Source: Burkholderia cepacia
Lineage (GTDB): Bacteria > Pseudomonadota > Gammaproteobacteria > Burkholderiales > Burkholderiaceae
Assembly (NCBI RefSeq): GCF_001718835.1
Contig: NZ_CP013444.1
Location: 2,294,001 to 2,358,000, forward strand
DNA: 64,000 nt
Direction of reading: 5' to 3'
Position numbers and translations under genes: made by a program. Below, piece after piece: positions 27,224-36,186 of this stretch. The notes beneath the pieces are model-generated. The model was not told the DNA's origin, ran no database searches, and saw nothing but the letters and a program-made list of their open reading frames with translations. Every line of letters begins with the position of its first letter. Within the stretch, counting starts at the first letter, position 1.

Positions 27224-28522
27224 TTACGACTTCGCCACCGCGGAACGAGCCGAATCTCTCACTACGTGAACCGCCATACCCGCTTGTACCCGCTGCAGCC
27301 CGTCGACAATCACGCGATCACCCGCCTTCAGTCCACTCGACACAATCCAACTGTCGCGATATGCATTCTCCGCGCGTACAGCGACCTGCTTCGCGTGACC
27401 TGTTGAATCAACAACCCAAACGCTTGCACCTCCATCGGACCCACGGATAACGGCAATCTGCGGCACGAGCAACGCATTTTCGTTGACCCCTACATCAAGC
27501 TGCGCTCGCACGAACATCCCCGGCAGCAGTTCGCCGTCAGGGTTTGGAAATATGATGCGCAAGGTTACGGATCCGGTTGTCTGATCGACGGTAATGTCCG
27601 AGAACTGCAGAACGCCATCGTGCGAATACGCAGTGCCATCTTCCATCTTCAGCCGCACAGCAGCGTCCCTGCTAGTGCCGTGTAAGCGCCCCGACTCGTA
27701 CGCCTTGCGCAGCCGCAACCATTCCGTGCTCGAGCGCGTCACGTCGAGATACATCCTGTCATACGCGCGAATGGTTGCCAGCGCCGTGGTTTGATCTGCC
27801 GTCACCAGCGCACCCTCGGTCACGGACGACGCACCGATCCGCCCTGAAATCGGCGCGGTGATTCGCGTGTAGTTCAGGTTGACGCGAGCTGATTCCAGCG
27901 ACGCACGATCGGCCAGTACATCCGCCTCATCCTCGCGCACTGCGGCAATCGCGTCATCGTTGTCCTGTGCGCTTATCGCGCCGATCTTCACCAGATCCGC
28001 GTAGCGAGCGGCCTTCGTTCTCGCAGAAGCTAGCGCCGCCTCGGCCTTGGCGAGCGTCCCGCGAGCCTGATCATAGGCGGCCTGGTACGATTCAGCATCG
28101 ATTTGGTAAAGCGCCTGCCCAACCTTTACGTTGGCCCCTTCGGTGAACAATCGCTTGCGGACAATCCCCCCGATCTGAGGGCGCACATCTGACACAAGTA
28201 GTGCCGAGAGGCGTCCAGATAGCTCGGTTTGCTCAACGATCCGCTGTGGTGCAACGGTCACAACCCCGACCTCCGCAACAGGTGCTGCCCCGGCAAGCCC
28301 GAGCTTGTCGCTTCGATCGCTGCAGCCAGCGATCATGAGCGATGCAATAAGGACTAGCGATATTGCCCTGCATGGGGCACGCCTAGATTCGCACCGCAAT
28401 GCTGTCAACCGATTTGGAGGGCGGCGATCCGCAGCGCCATGCCGGAGACGCAACGTCGTGCTCGTCAGTACGGAATTTGGTGCGAACCACCGCCCCATCC
28501 ACTGCTCGGCTAGTTTGCTCAT
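27224..28522 (-). CDS. RND periplasmic adaptor (membrane-fusion lipoprotein), pump 1
   Basis: Adaptor with lipobox SLMIAGC, the biotinyl-lipoyl part VRPQIGGIVRKRLFTEGANV, an alpha-hairpin (residues rich in A, E, K around AKAEAALASARTKAARYADL) and a membrane-proximal domain ending GDRVIVDGLQRVQAGMAV. It links pump and channel. The start is uncertain: ATG 28522 leaves about 66 residues before the lipobox Cys, too long for a signal peptide, while the open frame runs on to a TTG at 28567 that has AGGTGA upstream. A shorter start at a TTG near 28399 would give a normal signal peptide. First gene of the operon. Confidence 0.88.
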   Translation of the reverse strand: MSKLAEQWMGRWFAPNSVLTSTTLRLRHGAADRRPPNRLTALRCESRRAPCRAISLVLIASLMIAGCSDRSDKLGLAGAAPVAEVGVVTVAPQRIVEQTELSGRLSALLVSDVRPQIGGIVRKRLFTEGANVKVGQALYQIDAESYQAAYDQARGTLAKAEAALASARTKAARYADLVKIGAISAQDNDDAIAAVREDEADVLADRASLESARVNLNYTRITAPISGRIGASSVTEGALVTADQTTALATIRAYDRMYLDVTRSSTEWLRLRKAYESGRLHGTSRDAAVRLKMEDGTAYSHDGVLQFSDITVDQTTGSVTLRIIFPNPDGELLPGMFVRAQLDVGVNENALLVPQIAVIRGSDGGASVWVVDSTGHAKQVAVRAENAYRDSWIVSSGLKAGDRVIVDGLQRVQAGMAVHVVRDSARSAVAKS

Positions 28523-28592
28523 GTGTACAACCATCACGTTTAGACGAAGTGATGCACGATAATGCAAATATCACCTAAGTTGTTGATTCTTT

Positions 28593-28623
28593 TGACAATT
28601 TACATATTATGTCTAAATTGACA
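28593..28623. promoter_or_regulatory. Imperfect dyad between pump operon 1 and its two-component genes
   Basis: TGACAATTTA (28593-28602) and TAAATTGACA (28614-28623) form an inverted repeat matching at nine of ten positions around an 11-bp AT-rich centre that contains TATTAT. It lies in the 220-bp divergent gap between the adaptor and the response regulator, where a shared operator is expected. The binding protein is inferred. Confidence 0.4.
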
Positions 28624-28742
28624 CAGAACAATCGCGCTAGGAGTAGTACATTTGTCGACAATGCGCATGCCAACATGTGCCGAGCGCTGCCACTTGGGGA
28701 CAGGGAATGGACAAAGCAAGGTTGCAATCACGGTGACGCGAA

Positions 28743-29468
28743 TTGACCGGTACGACTATCATCCTAATCGTCGAAGACGATATAGATATAAGCTCTCCAC
28801 TAGCCACATTTCTGTCGGGAAAGGGCTACATTACGCACGTAGCCGACAGTGCCGAGGAGGCTGATGCTCTGCTTGCTTCCGTCGATGTCGATCTGGTTTT
28901 ACTTGACGTGATGCTACCGGGAGAAGACGGGCTAGGCCTGTGTCGCCGATTGCATGCGATGAAGGATGGCCCACGCATCATCATGCTGACCGCTCTCGAT
29001 GATCCCACGGATAAAGTCGTCGGCCTCGAGCTGGGTGCCGACGACTACGTGCCCAAACCGTTTGACCCGCGCGAATTGCTTGCGCGCATTCGCGCTGTTC
29101 TGCGACGACCGAATACCGCCCCGGACGATACACGCCAGTCGTCAGCTGAATTAGTTTTACAGTTCTCGCACCGTACGTTTTACCCATACCGGCGATTCGT
29201 TCGTTCGCCCACGGGCTTACGTATTCCCCTCACAGGTGCGGAAACCGATTTGCTTCTCGTGTTCTGCCAACATGTACGCCAGGTCCTCACGCGTGAAGAG
29301 CTCATTCGTCTCACGAGGGGAGGGAATTTCCCAATTTCAGAGCGCTCGATAGACCTGCTTGTAAGCCGATTGCGTCGGAAACTCGCTGGCGACGACCCCC
29401 TCGAAGAAACGATTCGCACCGTTCGAGCGGACGGCTACGCATTCCAAGCCGACGTGAAGTTCGTCTAA
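28743..29468 (+). CDS. OmpR-family response regulator beside pump 1
   Basis: 241 residues from a TTG at 28743 (MTGTTIILIVEDDIDISSPL); no in-frame ATG is available nearby. Receiver domain: acidic pair E11-D12, phospho-acceptor D55 in LVLLDVMLPG, and the K in YVPKPFDP. The C-terminal winged helix includes RSIDLLVSRLRRKLAGDD and TVRADGYAF. It is divergent from the pump operon and overlaps the kinase by one base (TAATG), so it probably controls the pump, as AdeR does for AdeABC. Confidence 0.92.
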   Translation: MTGTTIILIVEDDIDISSPLATFLSGKGYITHVADSAEEADALLASVDVDLVLLDVMLPGEDGLGLCRRLHAMKDGPRIIMLTALDDPTDKVVGLELGADDYVPKPFDPRELLARIRAVLRRPNTAPDDTRQSSAELVLQFSHRTFYPYRRFVRSPTGLRIPLTGAETDLLLVFCQHVRQVLTREELIRLTRGGNFPISERSIDLLVSRLRRKLAGDDPLEETIRTVRADGYAFQADVKFV

Positions 29469-30775
29469 TGCGCCGACTGCTTTCCACAACACTTGGACAA
29501 ATCCTCACGATTCTCGGATGCGCGTCGATCATCACGGCGCTGCTCTTTATCGTGTTGTTGTCATATCATTCACCGCCCACTCCGCCTTGGCCTTGGCAAA
29601 GGGCCTATCGGATCGCCAGTCTCGTGGAGACACTCCAGCCAATTCCGGATTACGCCCGCGACGAGGTCATCGCCACCGTTCTGCGACCTGAACTCTCGGC
29701 ACGTCTTGATCAGAACCCCCGGACTTGCGATGTCGTCACCCAGGACAGCCGCGATCTGGAGATGGCACTGAAATCCGAATTGTCGAACACCCGTAACTTG
29801 ACTGTCCGTATGTGCCCCAATGCTACGCAGCGCCACTCTATCCAGGTACTTGTCCCCCTCGGTACTCGAACGCTGGAGATCCGAACGGACCGGAGGACAA
29901 GCGCGACGCCGCAATACACATTTCCATTTTATGGGGCGCTGATTTTTATGTGCGTCGGTGTCGCGGCCATGTCGGCTTGGGCAATTGCACGTGTGATTCG
30001 GCCGCTGCGACGATTGTCCGAACAAGCCGAAGAGTTCGGTCGCGCAATGTCGGCCGCCGCTATCGAGGTAGAAGGTCCACTGGAGGTCCGCCGCGCCGCG
30101 CACGCGTTTAATCTCATGCAAGAACGCATTACGCAGTCTATCCAGAATCGCACGCGAATGTTGGCAGCGATTAGTCACGATCTTCGCACACCTCTGACTC
30201 GAATGCGCCTTCAATTAGAAATGGAACAGACCGAGATTATACGAGAGAAGCTGATTCGCAATATAGATTTAATGCAGTCAATGATTTCTTCTGCGTTGGC
30301 GTTTCTCAGCAGCGGGAAAGAGCTCGAAGAAAAGGAGTGGCTTGACCTTGGCGCACTCATTGCCACTCTTTGCGACGAGTACGACGAGGCAGGCGCCACA
30401 ATTCATTACGACGGACCGGAGAAGATTCCCTTTTTCTGCCGACCCGCTGCAATGCAGCGCGCTCTCACCAATCTATTCGAAAACGCAATCCATTTTGGGA
30501 GCAGCGTAGAGATCGTTGCATGGAAAGTTGACAATCGCATAACGATTCAAGTTATCGACAATGGTCCAGGCATTCCAGAGCAGAAGCTGCAAGACGTAAT
30601 AGAACCATTCGTAAGACTCGATCCGGCGCGCGGTGATCGCCCGGGCAGCGTTGGACTCGGATTGTCGATTGTGCGAGAAATAGTCCGTGCGCACGGCGGA
30701 ACATTCAGCCTCTCCAATCGCAAACCGTCCGGACTCGTCGCCACAATAATGTTCCCCTCCGCACAAATCGAATAA
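29468..30775 (+). CDS. Sensor histidine kinase beside pump 1 (EnvZ-like)
   Basis: 435 residues. Membrane helix 1 at about 13-33, a periplasmic domain of about 120 residues with two cysteines (C88, C116), helix 2 at about 155-175, then HAMP. The phosphorylated His is H237 in AAISHDLRTPLTR. ATP-binding boxes: LTNLFENAIHFG (N), VIDNGPGIP (G1) and SVGLGLSIVREIV (G2). It should phosphorylate the regulator encoded immediately upstream. Its catalytic tail, including IEPFVRLDPARGD, closely resembles that of the kinase at 46348-47604, so the two are probably paralogues. Confidence 0.93.
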   Translation: MRRLLSTTLGQILTILGCASIITALLFIVLLSYHSPPTPPWPWQRAYRIASLVETLQPIPDYARDEVIATVLRPELSARLDQNPRTCDVVTQDSRDLEMALKSELSNTRNLTVRMCPNATQRHSIQVLVPLGTRTLEIRTDRRTSATPQYTFPFYGALIFMCVGVAAMSAWAIARVIRPLRRLSEQAEEFGRAMSAAAIEVEGPLEVRRAAHAFNLMQERITQSIQNRTRMLAAISHDLRTPLTRMRLQLEMEQTEIIREKLIRNIDLMQSMISSALAFLSSGKELEEKEWLDLGALIATLCDEYDEAGATIHYDGPEKIPFFCRPAAMQRALTNLFENAIHFGSSVEIVAWKVDNRITIQVIDNGPGIPEQKLQDVIEPFVRLDPARGDRPGSVGLGLSIVREIVRAHGGTFSLSNRKPSGLVATIMFPSAQIE

Positions 30776-30902
30776 ACCGAAATTCTGACAATTTCAAAAG
30801 AGTGACTCGTCGCGATCGCACATGACTTGCATGCTCGATCCCGCTCGTTTTCCTCGTAAGGGAGACGGAGGTATATCGAGTCCCTTCCTGAAGCCGTAGG
30901 AA

Positions 30903-31277
30903 TCAATGCGCGCTTAACGCCGCTGCAGCGGAATCCGCCTCCATCACAACCCTTGATATACGGCTCAACTCCCTCAGACTATCCGACGGCAATCTGATCG
31001 TTAGCCAACCGAGTCCGGGATGCCGTATCTGCAATACCGCGCCCCCGAAGAGCGAATCTGGCGTCATTCGACACAATGGATCGATCAGTGCATCTAACAT
31101 GCCAGTGGGCGCCGTTCCACTCACCGCCGGCAGCATGATTGTACGATATTCGGCTAGTGCAGCCATTAGTGCTTCGACATTCTCCGGCCCCATGATAAAC
31201 GCTCCATCTGGAACAGTTAACACGAGAAAATGCTCACCACTTTGAGAGATACGATGTTCCAAATTCAGACTATTCAT
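30903..31277 (-). CDS. Small hypothetical protein
   Basis: 124 residues from ATG 31277, chosen because GAGGT (plus 31286-31290) lies eight bases upstream. It begins MNSLNLEHRISQSGEHFLVL and includes VPDGAFIMGPENVEALMAAL and LFGGAVLQIRHPGLGWLTIR, an alternating pattern suggesting a soluble alpha/beta domain. I do not recognise the family. It converges on the kinase gene with a 127-bp gap and is not in an evident operon. Confidence 0.55.
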   Translation of the reverse strand: MNSLNLEHRISQSGEHFLVLTVPDGAFIMGPENVEALMAALAEYRTIMLPAVSGTAPTGMLDALIDPLCRMTPDSLFGGAVLQIRHPGLGWLTIRLPSDSLRELSRISRVVMEADSAAAALSAH

Positions 31278-31559
31278 ATCAAGATACCTCAATAACATGA
31301 GGCACCATTCTCACATTGATCGCGGATTTTTTCGATTACAATAGTTTTCAATTTATTTTTCTTCTTTATCTTTATATCCGCTCACACTCAAACCTGAGCA
31401 TAGTCACTCAACTCAATCCACGCAACCAACCACTCACCCGACGGAACAAGCTATGGCGTCGCAAACACGAATATAATTTACTGAAGAAGCGTCGCGCGAA
31501 TCGTCAGCGGCAACAAGCGTCCGCTCTACAAACAGCGAAACACACTGCTTCAGCTAATT

Positions 31560-32489
31560 TTATTTTGATAAAAATCTCACCCCGGTCAACTGCTCCGAAA
31601 GGCTCCATAGCTGTCGCGCACTTCTTAGATCTAGCGCTGTTGGCACGCAGTTAACTCGACTTGGATGTTCAAGAATGTCGAAGTGCCCGCTACAAACAAT
31701 GTAGTCAACGCTGCGAACACATGAAGAAATCACAGTATCTAGCTGAAGCAATGCATCTAGTCCAGCCATTCGTTCAAATAATGTACGGGCGATCCGTCTG
31801 AAATAGCTTCCCAGTCTCGAATTTTTCATTGACCATATAAGGTATCGAGGATAGGTAGAAATACAATCAGCAGGAACCGAAACCGCAGACACGGCGACGC
31901 CCTGCCTATTTAGGCGGCGAGCAAGTTCTAAAATAAACAATAGATTTGCTAGCTTGCTGTCACAGTATGCTCGCCATGGCTCATATGGACGCATTTCCCA
32001 ATTCGGATCCAAAAAATCAATACCCTTGGCATGACGATGAGCATGTCCTGAAATACATATTACGCGACCGCCCGCCTTGACATTTCCAATCAAGCACCCG
32101 GTAAGCATGAATATGCCAAGATGATTGATCCAAAAACTCTCCTCGAACCCGCCCTCGGTTCTACTCAATGATTTCGGCACAACATCTACGGCATTAACAA
32201 GAAAGTCTATCCACGGCACTTCTGCGTACAGCATCTCTACAAATCGCGCAATCGAAGAACGCTTTGCGATATCAAGCGAAATCAAGTAAATATTCCTCGT
32301 TACATTATTCATTAAATCTTTATCTGCGGCAAACGGTACTTTATCCGCATCTCGGTAGGCCAGGATAACCTTCGCATTGCGATCCGACAATTCGCGAGCT
32401 ATCCGCCATCCTGATTGGCCATCCAACCCCGTCACAACCGCAACCTTTCCTTCAAGATCACACACATCCATTTCAAACAATCTATGCAT
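31560..32489 (-). CDS. SDR-family dehydrogenase-like protein with altered nucleotide motif
   Basis: 309 residues from ATG 32489. The Rossmann start is KVAVVTGLDGQSGWRIAREL; the usual TGxxxGxG reads TGLDGQSG, so the middle glycine is displaced by one. The Asn-Ala-Gly motif appears as LVNAVDVV. Catalytic Ser is probably in VICISGHAH and the YxxxK pair is YCDSK. The layout is that of retinol-dehydrogenase/protochlorophyllide-reductase-like SDRs. The low GC and AT-rich flanks suggest transfer. With these changes the cofactor use, or enzyme activity itself, is uncertain. Substrate unknown; no operon partner. Confidence 0.78.
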   Translation of the reverse strand: MHRLFEMDVCDLEGKVAVVTGLDGQSGWRIARELSDRNAKVILAYRDADKVPFAADKDLMNNVTRNIYLISLDIAKRSSIARFVEMLYAEVPWIDFLVNAVDVVPKSLSRTEGGFEESFWINHLGIFMLTGCLIGNVKAGGRVICISGHAHRHAKGIDFLDPNWEMRPYEPWRAYCDSKLANLLFILELARRLNRQGVAVSAVSVPADCISTYPRYLIWSMKNSRLGSYFRRIARTLFERMAGLDALLQLDTVISSCVRSVDYIVCSGHFDILEHPSRVNCVPTALDLRSARQLWSLSEQLTGVRFLSK

Positions 32490-32726
32490 TGCCACCCAAT
32501 AAATATGACATCAAGCACAATAAAATTGTAAATTCACATAACAAGTAATCAGCGGACTCAAAAATCACCACCCCAATTACCCTCGCGCACACACTCGACA
32601 AATCGAATACATATCTCCTCCGGACTCTTCACGTATAGTGAGAATAATATTACCAGGATCGATCCGAAATCGACCTTTCTTTAGAATTTCATAACTTCCA
32701 TGAAGGCAACGCAGCAAGGCGATCGG

Positions 32727-33545
32727 TCATTTAAACTGATATACATACCCGCCCATCAATTGAGGAACAAATCGCTTGCCAACTAGCGGACTGTCGGTAA
32801 TACCACTACCGAGCCGTGTGACGCCGACATCGAGCGTAATGGACTGATGTTTGTCAATGTTATACGCAAATCGACTACCAAGTGACACATTTATCGTCGA
32901 CGCGCCATTGTACTGAGCCCGCCCCGACCTAGACTCATCCGATCTGACACCGTAATAGTAGTTAACATACTTGCCGCTCAACCATTGCACATTCACGTGC
33001 GGCTCTACAGAAATGCTTCCGAACGAAAATGGAGTGCCGAATCCAATGTTCGCTCGTTGCCCCTTATTTCCACTTACCAGATACTCACTCGACAATATGC
33101 CAAATCCGGTACGCCACACCATTGCAGGACCATACCAAAAAGCGCCACTGCGTTTCTGCATACCCTCAAGAACCGGCGAATCTGAAGCTTTGTAGCCGTC
33201 GAATATCGCATACTGTGCTCGTAATCCCAACCCTACACCGCCCCATTGGCCAACCTTTAATTCTACAGAGGTCCCGAATAGCCGAACCCACTTGTTATCA
33301 AAGTTTATCATTGGAAGCGGCGATACCTTACTGCCATACTGCTTGTATGGTGACGCGACGACACCGACTCCAGCTCCCAGTCCCCAGTGCGTCACGTTCG
33401 TAGCATTGCTCAGAATCGTAAACCCCGAATTCTCCGAACTCGGACTTACATCGAATTCATCGGTCGCATATGTCTGGCCCGAAAACAATACAAACCAAGC
33501 ACCGACGCACAAACTTAGCGATCTAACTGGATTCATTCTTTTCAT
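32727..33545 (-). CDS. MipA/OmpV-family outer-membrane protein
   Basis: 272 residues starting MKRMNPVRSLSLCVGAWFVL with a signal peptide ending near QTYA. The mature part is rich in alternating aromatic strands: WGLGAGVGVVASPYKQYG, WGGVGLGLRAQYAIFDGYKA, GAFWYGPAMVWRTGFG and the terminal GGYVYQFK with aromatic-x-aromatic end. That is the MipA/OmpV barrel pattern; in E. coli MipA links a murein synthase and a hydrolase, though many homologues are general porin-like proteins. It lies 126 bp after an OmpR-type regulator on the same strand, which probably controls it. Confidence 0.88.
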   Translation of the reverse strand: MKRMNPVRSLSLCVGAWFVLFSGQTYATDEFDVSPSSENSGFTILSNATNVTHWGLGAGVGVVASPYKQYGSKVSPLPMINFDNKWVRLFGTSVELKVGQWGGVGLGLRAQYAIFDGYKASDSPVLEGMQKRSGAFWYGPAMVWRTGFGILSSEYLVSGNKGQRANIGFGTPFSFGSISVEPHVNVQWLSGKYVNYYYGVRSDESRSGRAQYNGASTINVSLGSRFAYNIDKHQSITLDVGVTRLGSGITDSPLVGKRFVPQLMGGYVYQFK

Positions 33546-33671
33546 ACGTTTCCTACACCCATATCCTCAATTAAACGGCACATCAGCAAATCAGCATCCA
33601 CAGTAGCGGAAACAATTTACCATCAGTGCGCTCTGACTCCATCAAACAAGCACCGCCATTCATTCCCTCTA

Positions 33672-34418
33672 TTAACAACCTCCTGTCCGCACAGGCTCGG
33701 AAAGATCCATTTCACCCGGCATTCCCGACGGGACGAACATATATCCAATACCACGAATAGTTTGAATAAAACGCGGGTCTGTCGGATTTTTCTCAATCAG
33801 TCGACGCAGCCGCCAAACTGGTACGTCAATTCCGCGCTCGGTGAATCGCCCCTCATAACCGTGAAGCAATGTCAGAATTTCAGATCGAGATAGTGCCTGC
33901 AAGGGATTTCGAGCAAATATTTCAAGTAACGCGAATTCCCCAGTCGTTAACTTAATTGACTCTTCTCCGCGCCAGAGAGTTCGTGCGTTAAAGTCAAGAA
34001 CATAGTCTCCAAATTTTACCGGACTTGGTTGATTCGGCCTCCCCTTCCCCGCGGGAAACATATGACGTCGAAGCACCGCCTTGATACGCGCCAGGAGCTC
34101 TTGAGGCATAAAGGGCTTGCCTAGATAGTCGTCCGCACCCAACTCCAAACCCACGACACGATCGACGCCTTCCGCCTTTGCCGTTAGTAAAATGACGGGA
34201 ATATTATCGCCGGACATTCTCAACTGCTTTAGCGCTGTAAGTCCATCTATTCCGGGCAACATTACGTCCAGCACAATAATTGAAGGTCGCTCTCTCTGGA
34301 GTCGCGTTTGCAGCGTAGTTGCTTGATGCAATACGGACAACTCGATCCGATTCTGCTGGAAAAATTCCCTCAGAAGATCTCGCAATGCCTCATCATCATC
34401 AATCAGCAAGACGTTCAT
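33672..34418 (-). CDS. OmpR-family response regulator, no adjacent kinase
   Basis: 248 residues from ATG 34418 (MNVLLIDDDEALRDLLREFF) with GAGG five bases upstream. Phospho-acceptor D51 in IIVLDVMLPGIDGL; conserved K in YLGKPFMP. The winged helix ends TIRGIGYMFVPSG. It is closely similar to the regulator at 45600-46364 over the whole length, but has no kinase gene next to it. It is followed by the MipA gene. An orphan, or served by a kinase elsewhere, possibly the one at 46348. Confidence 0.92.
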   Translation of the reverse strand: MNVLLIDDDEALRDLLREFFQQNRIELSVLHQATTLQTRLQRERPSIIVLDVMLPGIDGLTALKQLRMSGDNIPVILLTAKAEGVDRVVGLELGADDYLGKPFMPQELLARIKAVLRRHMFPAGKGRPNQPSPVKFGDYVLDFNARTLWRGEESIKLTTGEFALLEIFARNPLQALSRSEILTLLHGYEGRFTERGIDVPVWRLRRLIEKNPTDPRFIQTIRGIGYMFVPSGMPGEMDLSEPVRTGGC

Positions 34419-34433
34419 TTGAACCTCAACCAT

Positions 34434-35082
34434 CGTAAAACCCGAAGACAGGAGCCGGGATAAAACGCCCTTTTATCCAATCTTTCCTTCAAAGGCGGAC
34501 GTCACACTGGTCAATGTAACCGCACAATTCTCACCGTAGGTTTCTCATTGTTCGCCACAATTACATATCGTTACCAAGGCGAAATTATGGACATACAATA
34601 GGGACGAGAATAACCCGACGATTTTGCTCCGATCTGGTGCCGAAATATTACTCGGTGGTGCACGATATACTCATAGATATCTCATTGCACCAGCATCGCA
34701 TCTAGGACATTGCAAGCTCGAACGCACCATAATCTCAATATCTACGTCCCAAAATACGCCACGTGGCACCCCCCCTTACTGTATTATGGCTTGAATGCAA
34801 AGACCTGGAGCCGAGATTGTGCCGCTATATGCCCATATCTCTTGAGTCGGTGGCTACAGCGTGTCTCTGTCCAAGAGCCATACCGCCTCGTTCGCGATTA
34901 CTGTCATTGCGAACGTCGCCGATTCCCCAAAGCCGTTAAGGCACTGAATTTTCAGAAGTCGATAATGACTGGAAGGCATGGACACTGGATGAAGATCCAG
35001 CATGCCGGTGAATCGGAGCACCACACTTTGGCTAGATCGAGCGCGCTGCGACTGTGTCGCAGGCAAAGTCCGTTGCGTCGCT
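34434..35082. other. Intergenic stretch, no confident gene
   Basis: About 650 bp between the orphan regulator and the kinase stop. Frames here are compositional shadows without family motifs. It should contain the regulator promoter at its left end. No hairpin terminator is evident. Confidence 0.4.
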
Positions 35083-36183
35083 CTAATACGCCGCTGCGTT
35101 GCCTGCCGCCGCACCGCCCGGCAAACGTGCGATAACCAGGAGACCTCCTCCCTCGCGAGGCGTTGCACAAATATCCCCGCCGTGCAAACCGAATGCGCGC
35201 CGAGCAATTGCCAGCCCAAGGCCACTGCCGGGAATCGAGTGTGCCGGTGCGGCGTGGTGGTATTGATCAAGGCGCCGGAATGGCTCGAAGATTTCTTCGC
35301 ACAATTCCAGTGGCACGCCAGGCCCCCTGTCACCCACGCAAATTTCAAGCCAAGGGACACCGCTATCCGTTGTGGCGAGAGTCTTCGTCGTATGCGCCCG
35401 AATCTCAATGACAGTATTCGGCGCCGTATATCTGACGGCATTTCGTACAATATTTTCTAAAGCCCGATAGATCGGCTCACCGACCACATCCGCGACAAAG
35501 CTACAAGGTGCCTCCAACTGGACCCTGCAGCCCCGTGCCCGTGCTTCGAATGCTGCGTCCTGCACAATATCGTTTAACAGTTCAATCACATCCAAGCGCT
35601 CGCGCACCGGGTCCATGGCGCCAGCCTCCAGCTTGTGGAGCGTCAGCAATTCCTCAATGAACCTATCCAGCCGTTCCGTTTCTTGCCGGATGCGCTCCGC
35701 CATCGCTATCGCCATCTTTGGATCTTGCTGCATCAAACCTATCGCAGCCTGGATCCGCGCCAGCGGGGAACGCAGTTCGTGCGATACATCATGAAACAGC
35801 TGCCGTTGCAGCATTTGGCCGTGCTGTAAACGCGAGGCCATATCGTCAAATTCTTGAGCCAGAAATGCGAATTCGTCGTATCGGGATCCCAGCACCGGTG
35901 AGACCCGCACTTCGAAGCGCGCTCGCGCCGCGTCGCGCAGCGCGAGACTCAAATGCCGCAACGGTTTAGACAGATACCACGCCAGCGAAAAAGCCACCGG
36001 CAAAGCGACCATGCCGCCGGACAGCACTGGGATAAGCAGAAGCGCGGGTGCAAACTGTCCCGGCGGAGGTGGGGTACGACCGACTACGTGGATATAGAAT
36101 CCGGCACACGCAAAGGCCGCCACCATGGAAAGCCAAAGCATTAAGAAACATCTCCAGAACAAACGTCCAAGCGGCACTTTCAT
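35083..36183 (-). CDS. Sensor histidine kinase with a very short periplasmic loop, beside pump 2
   Basis: 366 residues (MKVPLGRLFWRCFLMLWLSM). Two membrane helices at about 11-30 and 44-68 enclose only a dozen residues (VVGRTPPPPGQF), so there is almost no extracytoplasmic sensor. HAMP is followed by H135 in LFHDVSHELRSPLAR, then ATP-binding boxes LENIVRNAVRYT, GDRGPGVP and PGSGLGLAIARRA. The pattern resembles CpxA/RstB-like catalytic parts with a PmrB-like minimal sensor. It follows the regulator gene by three bases in one operon and faces the second RND pump operon. Confidence 0.93.
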   Translation of the reverse strand: MKVPLGRLFWRCFLMLWLSMVAAFACAGFYIHVVGRTPPPPGQFAPALLLIPVLSGGMVALPVAFSLAWYLSKPLRHLSLALRDAARARFEVRVSPVLGSRYDEFAFLAQEFDDMASRLQHGQMLQRQLFHDVSHELRSPLARIQAAIGLMQQDPKMAIAMAERIRQETERLDRFIEELLTLHKLEAGAMDPVRERLDVIELLNDIVQDAAFEARARGCRVQLEAPCSFVADVVGEPIYRALENIVRNAVRYTAPNTVIEIRAHTTKTLATTDSGVPWLEICVGDRGPGVPLELCEEIFEPFRRLDQYHHAAPAHSIPGSGLGLAIARRAFGLHGGDICATPREGGGLLVIARLPGGAAAGNAAAY

Positions 36184-36186
36184 GAA

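Noticed and set aside
31316..31654. Forward frame overlapping the SDR 3' end
   Set aside because: Overlaps the SDR gene antisense, basic low-complexity sequence, no motif.
34710..35135. 141-codon forward frame
   Set aside because: Ends antisense to the kinase gene and has no protein-like pattern or ribosome site.
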